A stretch of 64,000 bases of DNA from Tausonia pullulans (Eukaryota > Basidiomycota > Tremellomycetes > Cystofilobasidiales > Mrakiaceae), in the NCBI GenBank assembly GCA_951802195.1, contig OX637622.1:682001-746000 (forward strand). Reading direction: 5' to 3'. The notes beneath the pieces were generated by a model. The model searched no databases. It was not told where the DNA came from and saw nothing but the letters and a program-made list of their open reading frames with translations. The position numbers and the translations under genes are program-made. This document shows positions 48,455 through 60,594 of this stretch, piece after piece (position 1 is the stretch's first letter; every line of letters starts with the position of its first letter).

Positions 48455-51400
48455 ATGTCACGACTAGCAGACCACCCCCGCCACCCTCCGTACGAGAGCT
48501 ATCCGAGCTCGAGGTCGCCCTCTCAGCCCCCAGCCTCAAGCGAACGCACGCCCCTCCTTGGAGACATTGAGAGGAGGATATCGTCTCGTAGCCGGTCTCG
48601 TGAGACTCACGCCGGCGTTGAGGACGTCCCCGGCGACCAGGATGAGGATGAGGCCCCCGAGCCGGGGGAGGCCCTCGGGCTGCTCCAGGGCGACGTCCGG
48701 TTCGACGACGAGGAGCACGAGGATGATGTCCCGAGGTTAGAGGCCGGCCGGGGCGGCGACAAGAAGCGGACGCTCGGTGTTCTTAGAACGCGGAGCAAGT
48801 ACTAGTGAGTATCGTCTGCGCTACATTCTGAGGAGGGTCGAGCACTCTTAACCGCACCGGGCGCTGCCACCTCGAGGGATAAGCGACGAGGGACGCCTGT
48901 CGCTCAAGACCGCCGACGAGCTCCGCGCGGCAACGCTGTCCACCGCCCTTGCTTGCTCGCTGACAGGCAGCCTCCCCGCTTTCCTCTCCACTCTCTTTAG
49001 CGTCCCCGTCCTCGAATGGGCGCCGAAATACTCTTTGTCTCTCTTCTCTGGAGATGTTGTTGCGGGTGTGGTGCGTCAAGAGGTCCCTTTGTTCCCGGGT
49101 CTATTCTCAGCCGCCGCCACGTTCTCTGACACGCGGTTCCTGCAGACTCTGGCCTGCCTCCTCATTCCTCAAGGCATCTCGTGTTCGTAGTCACTCACAT
49201 AGGAGGGTCGTATTTAAGTGCTGAAACGTTCTTCTTTTATCCCTCACAGACGCCTCCCAGCTCGGCCAACTCTCTGCAGTCTCGGGGTTGTATTGTGCGG
49301 CTGTGCCAGCTGTGGTTTAGTGGGTCCTGTTATCACAGGATCTCCTCAGTCGTACGCTGATAGACCATCATATCAGCGCCATGCTCGGCACGTGTCGCCA
49401 GCTCTCCATTGGCCCAGAAGCGGCCCTGAGTCTCCTTGTCGGCGGCATCATCACTGAGATCATCGCCGAGACCGACCACGACCTGCATAGACCGTTGTCG
49501 CAATCTGCGAAGACCAAGATTAGTATAGAGGTTGCTACCGGAATGGGCCTGCAGGTGCGCTCTAGCTCGATGTTGCTAGGACAATCTCCCTGATTGACTG
49601 TGGTCGCTTCCTGTTCTAGATCGGGGTCATCACACTGGCCTTGGGTCTCTTCCGTCTTGGCTTCCTTGATGTCGTTCTTAGCAGAGCCCTTCTTCGCGGT
49701 TTCATCACGGCGGTAAGTTTGAGAGGGAGGTGCCAACAAATGACGATGCTAAACATACAGCTCGGTGTACAGGTCGGAGTTCTCATTTGCATTGAACAGG
49801 TAAGAGGCATAGTTGCAGAAAGCGTATGTTTCTTTGACTGATTGAGTATTCTACTTCTGCCTAGATGATTGGCGTGAGTGTCCCTTTCCTCTGCGTTCCA
49901 CAGACGCGCACACTAATGAACTCTCGATATTGCCTCAGATGCTTGGCTTAGCTCCTCTCCTCTCATCAATACACTCGCATCCATTGACGAGTGTGGAGAA
50001 GGCCAGATTTCTTCTGAGCCATATCCAAGACACGCACAAGCTCACAGCCATGGTACACGTCGTGTTTCTCTGTCGTCAGATCTTTCTCGACTAACCTCCT
50101 TCCCTGTGTAGGTCGCTTTCAGCACACTTGCTTTCTTGATTGTCGCTAGATCCACCAAAAAAATCCTTAAGGGCTCCAAGGGCTTTTCATGGCTTAAATT
50201 CGTTCCCGAGGTCTTGGTCGCAGTTGTGCGTTGACCCGTCTTTTCTTGACTCCCGACTGCCACTGACCTCCAAGTTCGACTTCCTAGATCATCACCACAT
50301 GTGAGCATTGGATTATCAGTCCCTCTCATCCCTCTCACAGAAAACAGCAGCTAAATTGGCCCTGTCTCTCAGATTCCGCCTCCCGCTTTGAATGGGATAA
50401 GGCTGGCCTGCTCGTCCTCGGCAAGATCGAGGGTCTCGGCGGCAAAGTCGGCGCCGTTGGGTTTCCACTCCGGCACCAGGTGAGTAGATAAAAAATCAGT
50501 CACTATGTCTCGGATGACTGACCACCGGCGTGGTAGACGCTCCAACACTTTTCACGAACGGTATGCAAGCCTCTTACTTTGCCGGCCTCTCGCTAACAAG
50601 ATCTTTCGCCACGCGACCAGCTCCCGACCTCTTTTGTCATTTCGATCATAGGCTACGTCGACAGTATCATTGCGGCCAAGGGTGAGCTACAACTCCAGCT
50701 CATTGGTCCATTGAGCAATCTAACATCATGGCCATCAGAAAACTCGGACAAATACGGCTATTCGATCTCGCCGAATCGGGAGCTCGTTGCACTGGGTAAT
50801 CTTACTTTTATGGCGATCGAACCAACTGTCTATACTAACCTTGGTTTCTTCCTAGGCGCCGCGAATGTCGCGCTGTCCTTCTTCCCTGGATGTGTTCCCG
50901 GCTTTGGTGAGAGTCAGGCAGCAGGGTGACGTTTAAGAGAAAACAACTGGCTGCCAGCTGACCAATTGGGGATCAACTGAAGGTTCCGTCACTCGATCTC
51001 GTTTGAACGGCGAGTTTGGCTGTCGAACCCAAATGGCAGGCTTTGTGAGTTCAAGCTTTCACATGGACCTGTTCGACATTAATCAGTTGACTTGTTTGGT
51101 CGGGCAATCAAGGTCTCCGCTCTTAGCATCTTCTTCGCTATCGCATTCCTTCTCCCCGCTCTCTTCTTCCTTCCGAAATGTGTCCTTGTCAGTATGGGCA
51201 GCTTTGAACTCCTCGCGGATTTCTGTCTGATGATCTCTGTCTGCCACCCACAGTCGGCAATTGTACTTCTGGTCGTCTGGGGTCCGTATCGCGCTCTCTG
51301 TCATGGAGCAGTTTCTGACGCATGGCTTTCTCCCTCTCCTTACTTCAGGAATCCTCATTGAAGCACCTCACGAGATCATGTTCTACGTCAAGGTCGCCGC

Positions 51401-52333
51401 CTGGAAGGACATGGCCCAGGTCTGTCGTCCGAGTTCGATTTGAGAAAGACCCTGCCCGCTGACATGGTCTTTCAGATGACCCTGACCTTCCTGCTCACGC
51501 TTTTTGTCGGAGTCGAGGTACATTTTGAACGGGTGCTCCGCAAGGGCCCAAGTGAGAGGGCTGACATGGAGAGAGGGGGGGTATCTACCAGACGGGTCTC
51601 ATCGCCTCGGTCGCGTTCAGTCTTATCCTGGTCGTCCAGAACTCGACACAAACGCGTATCAAGATTCTCGGCCACCTCAGAGGCGGCCACGAATGGGTCC
51701 CTGTCGTAAATCCCATCTCCTTTTCATATCCCAGCAGCCTTGGATACTGCCAAACTGACGCCTCATCTCTACATGTATCTCAGGACGAGAACCCTGAAGC
51801 AAAGGAGGACGTCCCAGGGGTGCTGGTTATCCGAATCCGGGAGGCCCTTAATTTCGGTAGGTTGAAGGGTTACCTTCGCTTGATCTGTTTTATCGATTGA
51901 CCATTTACTTCTCTTAGCCAACACTGGTCAGCTCAAAGAGCGTCTTCGTCGACTCGAGCTCTACGGACCTGGCAAGGCGCATCCTTCGGAGGCTCCTCGC
52001 CGGGACGCCGCGTCGGTTGTCGTAATCCACATGTCAGAGGTCGAGAGCATTGACGCCTCGTGAGTCTCTTTCCCTCGGCATTACTCACTCTGCATCTGAC
52101 ACCGACCGTTCGCTAGGGCCATCGCCATCTTCTCCGAGCTGGCCGATGCCTACGGGGCGCGGGGCGTTCGTATTTTCTTCACGCACCTGAGACCGGAGCA
52201 GAAAAAATTATTTGACAAGGCGGGCCTCATCGACAAGCTTGGGCCAGAGGCCTTCCAAGATGATGTGTCGAGGGCAATGCAAGGCGAGAGTCGCCAGGCA
52301 CGGGAAGGAGAGTTGGGCGATCACTCGGACTGA
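48455..52333 (+). CDS. SulP/SLC26-type anion transporter with STAS domain
   Basis: This is a membrane transporter of the sulfate-permease family, moving sulfate or another anion. An N-terminal cytosolic region of about 110 residues (MSRLADHPRHPPYESYPSSR) carries ERTPLLGDIERR, an acidic-dileucine-like signal that in other proteins directs sorting to vacuoles or endosomes. The membrane domain starts with GDVVAGVTLACLLIPQGISY (spanning introns near 49060-49250). It includes SIGPEAALSLLVGGIITEII (about 49410), LRLGFLD-type and RGFITA segments (about 49650-49710), FVISIIGYVDSIIAAKENSD (about 50635-50755) and FPGCVPGFGSVTRSRLNGEF GCRTQMAGF. The C-terminal STAS domain reads GVLVIRIREALNFANTGQLK (about 51820-51930) and VVVIHMSEVESIDASAIAIF (about 52015-52130). 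About 20 introns cut the gene. The tail after KLGPEAFQDDVSRAMQ is short and ends at 52333. The substrate is not determinable. Confidence 0.93.
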
Positions 52334-52658
52334 CCCGCTGGACTGTTTTAACATCGCAGTCATTGAGGACCAGAACCTCGGCTCATGTGCGAGTTCGAGG
52401 TAGGAGAGAATCATTGGGTTTGGCTTGGTTTCAAGGACAAGAATCTTTGTTGATAAGAATGACCGAATGAGGTTTCAACGAGAACGCAAGGCGAAGCGAA
52501 CGAGCTAGCGAGAGACTGCGATTGGCCAAGCGTCCTTCGCGGAGAATCGGTCCGCAGAGGTCGGCCCCTCAGCCGGAGGGGCGCACGAGCGTGAAGGGCA
52601 GGCGAGCCTCATTGCCCTCCTCATCCGACCAACCAACCATCACTGACGAGTTCTCATC
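52334..52658. other. short intergenic region before the PSST gene
   Basis: This region holds the 3' flank of the SulP gene and the leader of the complex I subunit gene. It is C/T-rich on the plus strand only near 52600-52658. No gene is visible. Confidence 0.45.
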
Positions 52659-54242
52659 ATGGCCACCCAGCTCTTCCGCTCCCGCATCGTCCCCGGTCCG
52701 GCCTCTCCTCCCCCCTCCCCCACCAACGTCAACCCTCGCTGACGCCCGTTGTGTTCGCCTTTGCCTCTTTTGCTTGTTCGCTTGTTTCTCTCCCTCCCCT
52801 ACCTCCAGGCCGATGCCTTCCGGCGCTCGCCCAACTAAGCCGGCCCGTCTCATCAACGAGTGCGCTTTTCAAGCCTCTCCCAGCACCCTCAACGGGCGAG
52901 GGTTCGTCCATCTCGCGTCCCACTGGCTACGAGGGTCCCACCGAGGCCGAGCGGGCGCTCCCCCTCCACACCCAAATCGCCCAACAGGGCTCCAATCAGC
53001 TCTCCCTCGAGACCCCCAAGAACGGCGCTGGTATGCCTCTCTCCCCGAGGCCTCACCCTGCTCTCGTTGTGCTGACCTCTCTGGCGTACCTGGGACGACC
53101 CTCCTGCAGAGTATGTTCTGTCAAGTGAGTCCCCGATCGGGCCGTGGACCGTGGCCTGAGCTGAAGCTGACCTCTGTTACTCTTTCCCCCCTCCCCCCCA
53201 CCCCTATCGTGCAGCCCTTGACAAGGTCGCTAACTGGGCCAGGCAGGGGTGCGATTTCTACCTCTCCCTTCTCATTGACTCGGTCTGGTCTGACGTGTCA
53301 TCACCTCGCCCGGTCCAGATCCATGTGGCCAATGACCTGTCGGTTCCTTCCATTTCCTGTCGACCTCGCTTGCGCGTCGACCGAGACTGAGCGGCCCTCT
53401 ACCACTGCCCTTCTTCGCCCATGCCAGTCGGTCTCGCCTGCTGTGCTGTCGAGATGATGTAAGTGTGCTACTGACGGATCTGGCTTTGCGTTCGTAGGCA
53501 TGCTCCCTCTGATGCAATTCCTATCCATCACAATCCACAGGCACATGGCCGCGGCCCGATATGACCAGGATCGGCTTGGTGTCGTCTTCCGTGCCTCTCC
53601 TCGTCAAAGTGACATTATGATTGTTGCTGGAACGCTCACCAACAAGATGGTACTTCTTGACATCTCCTAGTTCCTTGCACCGCAACTGTCCTAACGCTCT
53701 CAATGCCAGGCGCCCGCTCTACGCAAGGTCTACGACCAGATGCCTGAGCCCCGCTGGGTGAGTCTCTAGTCTGGCTGGACTACCTGGTGACCAGCTTCCG
53801 CTAATTCTGGCGCATCAAGGTTATCTCGATGGGATCCTGCGCGAACGGAGGAGGCTACTACCACTACGTGCGTCGTTGACCGTCACGCCCACGCCCCCCA
53901 TTCGATGGGCCTAGCCGTATGCTGACTTTAGTTGGTTACTATTTTTCACCAGTCGTACGCTGTTGTCCGTGGCTGCGACCGTATTGTCCCCGTCGACATC
54001 TACGTCCCGGGCTGCCCGCCTACGGCCGAGGCACTCCTCTTCGGCATGCTCCGTGCGTTTCTCCCAACTTCGCCTTCCGTGGATGCGTCCGAGGTGCTGA
54101 CACTCCTGCTGGCTCACAGAGCTTCAGCGGAAAATGAGGCGCTCGAGGGCCGCTGTTCAGGTGAGAATTCTGGCGCAGCTGCCTTCTTCAGGATCCTCTC
54201 TAACTCGTCCGCGTTCCCGCTTTCTAGTGGTACCGTCGCTGA
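52659..54242 (+). CDS. NADH:ubiquinone oxidoreductase 20 kDa subunit (PSST/NDUFS7)
   Basis: This subunit of mitochondrial complex I carries Fe-S cluster N2, the last electron carrier before ubiquinone. Exon 1 encodes [11 protein letters not shown] and exon 2 (after an acceptor near 52808) [20 protein letters not shown]. Together they form a mitochondrial presequence. The conserved core is built over about seven small exons. It reads [20 protein letters not shown], then [20 protein letters not shown] with the adjacent Cys pair (about 53420-53560), and [20 protein letters not shown]. After this come [20 protein letters not shown] and [20 protein letters not shown] (about 53830-54045), with the remaining cluster Cys. 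The end, [17 protein letters not shown], and a stop at 54240-54242 are typical of the family. All four cluster ligands are present. The gene is convergent with the coronin gene, 139 bases away. Confidence 0.96.
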
Positions 54243-54381
54243 GCTAGTGGCCGGCCGTCTTGATACTCTCTTAATCGTGTTATTTTCTGAGGGTGCATGT
54301 CTCCCTGCCTGTCTTTCGTCTTCAAACTGTTCCATGCAAAATCGTTCACCAGAGTCCAGATAATTGATGGGGGTCTCGATT

Positions 54382-57300
54382 CTAGACATCGAGCGACGCG
54401 AGCTGCTTGGCAATCTTGTGAGCGTTGGCCTGCATAGTCTCGACTGGAGGGAATCAGGCAAGGAGGTGGCACAAGTTGCCTTTAGCGTCTAGAGCACAGG
54501 AGTTGAAGGAAGCTTGCTCGCACGCACCCTTGAGCTCGAGAGCCCTGATTTTGGCTCTCGAATCCCGGAGCTCGATGGTAAGGGCATCGTTCTCCTTCTT
54601 GAGCTGAATTAAGGTGAATCGGAGCATCTTCGTCAGAAAAAAAAAGCAGACAGGAAGAAAGAACGCAAAATCGCCTCTTGACAACTCACAGAAGCGACCT
54701 CGGCACCGTCCGAGGGAGCCACGGATTCGACAGCAGTCGGGACAGAAGGCTCGGGGGCAGCAGCAGCAGCGGGCGCCTCATCCTCGCTGGCCTCCTCAGC
54801 GATTTCGAGGTCCTCCATCTTGGGGAGATTGTCCGCCGACTGCTTCCGGCTCGGGACCGGCGATTTGGCCGGGGCGGGTGTGGCAGGCGTCGAAGCCGCA
54901 TGAGTCGAGATGGGAATCTCAGCTGCGGGGCTAGGGAGGAAAGCCGGGGCAGTCTGACTCTTGACGGGCACCTCGCGAACGGCGGCGACAGTAGGGGGAG
55001 CCGTCGAGGACGAGCCGTCGAGGGCGATCTTCGGCAGGAATTCAGATTTTGCCAGACTTCTGAACAGGAGCGAAGTTAATACTACTCACAAATTTGGGAT
55101 CAGCCGTCTTGCCGCCGAACCAGTCGGCGGCGGTGAGGGCTGCGTCCGCTGAAAGCGCGGGTGGGAAGATGTCGCTGAGAGAAGCCAATAGATACAGACA
55201 TGGGTCAGTCAAGCCGTTTCGACATATTATCAGAGGAAAGGTGCGCACGCCTGGAAGTTTTCGGCCTTGCGGGGAACGACGAAGGCAAGAGGCTCTGCAA
55301 GGGCATCACGAGCAGATGGTCGGTCTCATCTCTCGCCCTAGACCCTGGACGGTGAATGAGACGAACCGAGGACCTGGCCAGAAAGCTTGTAACCACGGGC
55401 GATCTCGTTCGCATTGACATCGAGCGAGCGCCGGGGCGAGAATGTGAGTCCGCGCTGAGGGTCTTTGGATGCATGTCTAGTTGGCAAAGGTCGGGCCGGT
55501 CAGCAGGCCGAGAATGAAATATCCAGAGGAACAAAGAGACATAGATGAACGCACTCTGAGAGGAAGTGCAGGTTGTCGGCCTCGTACTCGTAGTAGCGGA
55601 TGTTACCGTCACCCTTGCCAGCGAGCCAGAGCTATCAAACGCAAAGTAAGCAGTAAGTTCCATGAACGCTGCGACGTCCCCGAGACAGGGCAGTTAGAGA
55701 AGTTCACCAGATCGTTTGCCTCGGAGTAGAACGGCATCATGACCCCTACATGGCGGGTCATACTTAAATCAGGTGACGCGGCCACAAATACAGCGATGAA
55801 GTCACGTCTACGCACCAGAGCTCTGGTCGATCGTAATAGACTTGAGCTGGGTAAGTCCTCCAGTCTCCCAGAGATTGACCTGGCGATCCGAGGTCTTGCT
55901 AAATCCGGTCGTGACGATGCGGTCGTGGTGGCCAAGCCAGACGACTGGTTGATGGAAGCTTTATCAGAGTAGAGCCTTGCCTAGTGCTGGGCGACGCAAA
56001 TATTGCTTACCCCGGGACCCCTTGACACCAGCGTGCCCGTCGGCGATCCTGACGGGAGCCGAGCCGGCACGAGGGTCAAACATGCGAAGCTTCTTGTCAC
56101 GAGACGTCTGAAGGAGGCCAGTCGCTAATCAGTTGCTGAGGTCTGTCTGCTTGCGACCGGCTCCTTGGAGCATTGCATTCACCGTGACGAGGAGTGTTCC
56201 AGTCATGTTCCAGGTAAAGCTGAAGAATTGCAGTCCGACCCGAGGTCAGAACCTGCCAGTCCCACGACAGCAGTAGAGGTTGTAATGGTCACGTACCTCT
56301 GGATAGAATCGCCGTGAGCGTCGAGGGAGATCTTCGGCGCCTCCGTGTGGGAAACGTCCCAGAGGCGGACAACGTGGTCTCCTGAAGCCGAAGCAAGAAC
56401 GTGGCTCGCTGTTGGGTGGAACTGGAGGCCAAGCGGGACAAGCATCAGTCAGACATATGGTGAGGCCGGCTGTGACGCCTAAATGAGTGGGTTCTACGCA
56501 CCATGACCTGCCCAACCTTCCTGTCAATCGCAGGGAATAGGACCTCTCAGTACTGCTATCGAACTAACAAGGACGCCAGGTGACTGCTTATTGACCTGCC
56601 TCCAGCGCTCATCTTGGCTTCCGGCGCCCAATCCTTGGCGACGAAGCCCTCCTCCGACCAGCCCTCAAAGTCCTCCGGAGCGACTTTCCAAAGACAGATC
56701 TTGCCGTCCTCAGCACCAGAGGCTACAACGCTGTCGTCAAAAGGAGACCAAGCGGTGCTGCAAACAGGAACAAATTAAGTGGAGTGAGACCTATGCCGGC
56801 CGGTCAAGAAAGGAGGGGAGGAGCACGCACTCGAGTCTGTGAGGATCAATGGGTCAAATGGTTGGTCAGCTTATGGCAGAGCGTAGGAAGCTTTGAGAAA
56901 ACGTTACCAGGCTTACACAGGAGCGGCTGAGAGGCGGAAAGAATCAGCCGGCGTCGAAAGCATGATAGCGATGCGTGTCGGATGACGTCTCGCCGAAACG
57001 GCAACTCACAGTGACCGCGGGCGAGGGGGAGAATATCCGGGAGCTTGTTGGGGAACGCGCTTCCGGTGGGGGCGGTTGAAGGAGCAAAGGCGGAAGGGAT
57101 GGGAAGAATGGCAAAGGCTCCTCCTCCCGCGACTGTCGGTCGACAAGCAGAAGGGTGAGCCTGGAGAGTTGGGCGCGCGCGACGCGTCCTTCTCACCCTG
57201 CCAGTTGATGGAGAGGTAGGTCTGAAAGAAGGGGGCGACCGGTGGTGATCAGCAGATGGGTCACAAAGAGGCACAGCACCATCGATGACAAAAATAATCA

Positions 57301-57777
57301 TCGAGAAAGAGGAGCAAAGGAAGGGGGAGGAAAGCCAGCCGTCGGGCTGGAGAGGGAGGGTGCGCGGAGAATGATGGGAGACTCACCCCTCCGGCCTGAA
57401 CGAGGTCAGTATCCCAGGCAGTGCTAGAGACCTTGATGTCTATGAGAAGGCGAGCGTCAAGCAACCGATTTACCGTGGTCAGCGAGTCTGTCCGTAAGCA
57501 GCGAAGAGCTCGAGCCAGCGAGGCTCGAGGACTGACTCTCGTAGCAGTTCTCGCGCTTGGTCTGCCGAGTTGGGGATCGCAAGGTCAGCGTCTAGTCTCT
57601 CTAGTTGGAGGAGGCCAGACTAATGCTGACTTTCTCGGCAAAGACGTGGCGGTACTTCGACTGCCTAAGAGAGATGTGTGAGGAATCCGAGGGCGCCAGG
57701 GTGAGTACGAGGCTCGTGGCGGGAGCGGAAGGCGGCGAGGAGTGCCCTCATCCGGCGCACCTCATGAAGCGGGACAT
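54382..57777 (-). CDS. CRN1: coronin, actin-binding WD40 protein
   Basis: Coronin binds F-actin and regulates the Arp2/3 complex at cortical patches. The first exon from 57777 encodes MSRFMR. Splicing continues QSKYRHVFAEK, TKRENCYE and IDIKVSSTAWDTDLVQAGG, a clear coronin N-terminus. The WD40 propeller follows, with VASGAEDGKICLWKV (about 56720), HVLASASGDHVVRLWDVSHT (about 56390), LLVTTSRDKKLRMFDPRAGS (about 56100), IVTTGFSKTSDRQVNLWETG (about 55890) and IRYYEYEADNLHFLSEH (about 55590). The coronin C-terminal extension has GDIFPPALSADAALTAADWF (about 55170). Then comes a Ser/Pro/Ala-rich linker (about 54980-54690) and a short coiled coil, LKKENDALTIELRDSRAKIR plus ETMQANAHKIAKQLASLDV, that would trimerise the protein. 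The stop is at 54382. There are about 15 introns. Confidence 0.96.
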
Positions 57778-58073
57778 ATTGAGCGAGGTGTAAGGGGGGG
57801 AGGGTGGGGGGAGAGAATGGATGAAGGAGAGAAGACGAGTGGACGAAGGGGCTTGCTAAAACACGGGTGTAGGGAGGGCCACGAGATCGAGATGGTGGTC
57901 GTCGACTGAGAGGGTCTAAGGGCAGAGGGGAAGGACGATGAGCGAAGCGCGCCTCGGCTCTGCCTTGGCCATCGCGCCTCGCGAGGGGCTCGGCGATCAA
58001 GCCTCCTCAACGCCGCCTTCGCAGCGCAACAACCTTCAACGAGACGCAACAAACTGTTCTCCCAAGTCATTCT
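57778..58073. promoter_or_regulatory. pyrimidine-rich leader of the coronin gene
   Basis: From 57778 to about 57930 the minus strand is strongly C/T-rich, directly upstream of the coronin ATG. The rest is PGS1 3' flank. Confidence 0.5.
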
Positions 58074-60123
58074 CTATAGTAACCGGCCGATGCCCAATCC
58101 CCGCGGCGGCAAGGCAATTAAACGCTTGACCTTCCAGCTGACCCGCCGGTCGTCCCTCGCCCATGTCTCGGGCCCAACCCTCTGCCCTGCACTGTACACG
58201 CGAATTCGGTCAACCTCCCGTCGGAGCTCACGTCGGAGCTCGCGGCTCTGGGTGGAGATAAAGAATGACGCTTCTGCATCGCGATCGCAAGAGCGCGCCG
58301 AGAGGTTGGAGGACCCGATCATGGTCAGGCAAGGATCCGTCCCAGCCGTTGATGAGATCCAAAGACCTGGCGTGCGTTTATCAGGCCGGTATTGTCAGCG
58401 AATCATGTAGGAAAGCCACACGGCGTAAGGCCTTCACGAGGACTGACCCTTGGCGTGATACGTCCATCCCTCTCGCTCCCACTCCGTGATCTCGATCCCC
58501 CGGCCGCCCATTCGCCTCGGTGACGTGTAAAACACTTTCTCCTCATGCGGCAGCTCCTCGTCAACCCATGACCGTCCGTGGGACCGTACTTCGGCCTCGA
58601 ACTCGCTCTCTCGCATCGTGTAGCCGTCAGGGATCAGGCCAGAAATGCCCTTGGAGCCGTAGAAGCCATTTGCCTGGAGCATCCTATCAGTCAGTCAACA
58701 GCTTGATAACGAGATGAGGAGCCGTTGAGCCTCACCTGCGGTGAGGCAGCCACGATCCGGACGTCCGCAGCCGTCCGAAGGCACATGTCTTCATAACCCT
58801 CGGCCAGCGCAAAATAGCCGCTCGTCAGGTCGACCAGCGGCTGTCCTTCTTCTCCCAGACCCTCCAGTAAACCCCAGATATCGTGCATGGCCGCTTCTTC
58901 CTCCCGAATACCGAGGTATCCGACTTGGACGACGGGCCAAACCGTCGTATCGACGTCGACCCGCCGACTGGCGAAGCGCGTCGCCGTCGCCCAACGCCTC
59001 TGGAATTCACGAACTGCCAGCGCTGCGTCGGCCTTCCAGCTCGCTGGGGACGGTAGCTCCAAATGGTACGGGATGGGTGCTTGGCATTCGAGAGGAGGCT
59101 GGAGGTCGTAAGGGACACTGCTATGCACCACGAGTCGATGGGCGAAGCGGGAAAAGACGCCGACGAGAGCCGAGAGGTAATCAGCCATCTTGGGAGCGTT
59201 ACGGAAGTGGAAGTAACGATCCTGTCGGTTTGTGAAGTAGTTGTGCGACAAGTTGGCCCTAGAATAACAAGGTCAAAAGAGGAAGGGAAGGCAGGAAAGG
59301 ACACGGTCAGCGAACGAGGCAACACGAAGGAATGGAGCATTCGGTCAAAGGATTACTCACCCGGTGAGGATGACCTCGCTGTCACCGGTATAAATCTTAC
59401 TGTGCCATGTCCCGAAGCCCTCCCGGAAACGCTCAGGGAAGTACTTGGCGGCCCGACTTGGGCTCTGGTACAGTCGCACGTTGACGCGCGGCCCAAAGTC
59501 TCGCACGAACGGGTAGAGCAGGCTGGCCGTCGATGGTTGTGGCCACGGCTTGCGCGTGCCCCGGTTATTGTCCACGATTATCGTGACAGACAGCGATGGG
59601 TGGGCCGCGAGCGACTCACGCAACGCAGTCACCTGCCGGGAAAGACGACGCGTCCGATCGTCGTCAGCCTCAACGAGACGCGTCTTGGCCGCCTATGACA
59701 AGCGTTCAAGGAGGCGAGAGCACGTACGAGTTCGGCCTCTCCGTCGCCAATGTACAGAGTGCTCAGAACGAGCCGGTGCCTGGATCTCCGGATGAGGGCC
59801 TGTGAGACGAATGCTTTAGTGAGGGAAGCTTGCAAGACAAACGACCAAAAGAAACGGACCAGCAAAGTCTGCAGGAACTCTTCCGGCGTCTTAAGGACAC
59901 TGATCTCGTCGCCTCGCAGGCTGAATTTGGGCCGTGCCCCGGTCCAGCGAGTCTCGAGCGCGGAGAGTAGGTCCCGCTGGACGAGCGAGGTCGTCGTCGT
60001 CGCAGCGGTCGAGAGCGACCTTGAGGGAAGTAACCCAAGCAGCGACAACCGTGTCGACGCCGCCTGAGTGGCAGCCGTCGGCGAGCGAAGGAGCCCAACG
60101 AGCGGCGAAAAAGCCCGCTTCAT
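58074..60123 (-). CDS. PGS1: mitochondrial phosphatidylglycerophosphate synthase (CDP-DAG--glycerol-3-phosphate transferase)
   Basis: The enzyme catalyses the committed step of cardiolipin synthesis: CDP-diacylglycerol plus glycerol-3-phosphate gives phosphatidylglycerophosphate. It belongs to the phospholipase D superfamily, as eukaryotic Pgs1 does. MKRAFSPLVGLLRSPTAATQ from 60123 is a mitochondrial presequence; an in-frame Met at 60219 would add 32 residues. RRSRHRLVLSTLYIGDGEAE (about 59780) is the N-terminal family motif. The first HKD box is GTWHSKIYTGDSEVILTGAN L (about 59400) with NYFTNRQDRYFHF. The second is GWTYHAKGLW (about 58440) with CLTMIGSSNLSARSCDRDAE (about 58320). Both His and Lys of each box are present. 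The C-terminus is basic and ends LGIGRLL at 58074. There are about five introns. Confidence 0.95.
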
Positions 60124-60594
60124 GGGCCTCGAGGAATGGTGGCGAGGGAGCGGGTTATCGGAGTTTGGAAGAAGAAGTGACAGGTATTCTAAGCGCGAGA
60201 CGCGGGTTCCCCTCCGCACCCGTCATTCTTGCCCAAACCTGCTGTCAGGACCCCGCGGATTCGCCACCATGATTATGCGCCTGGCCACTTCCGCATGTGC
60301 GCTCATGCGCCTCCGCCTTGTCTTTTACTCGACGTGCTTCGGATGATCTGCGCGGGCGAACCGTGCAGCATCTTCCTTGCTTGCTCAGCATTCCATCCTT
60401 TCGTCCCTCCTTTCTCCACATCGGCCCACGCTCCTTGCTTCGTTATCCCTCTCTCCCTTCTCGTTCATCATTTGTGCCACACTATTTTGCTTTCTCATCC
60501 TTTCCCCACTTGTCCCATCAAGCCCCACCTTGCTTTCTGATCCTTTTCATCCCCTCTTTTGTTCCCATTTCTCGAACATAAAACGCTCTCTCCA
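60124..60594. other. PGS1 upstream region ending in an orphan plus-strand pyrimidine tract
   Basis: The PGS1 promoter must lie here. From about 60350 to 60594 it is the plus strand that is C/T-rich (TTTCTCC, CCCTCTCTCCC, TCATCC blocks), the opposite of what a PGS1 leader should show. The tract stops exactly at the retroelement LTR. It looks like the leader of a plus-strand gene on the far side of the element (inference). Confidence 0.4.
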
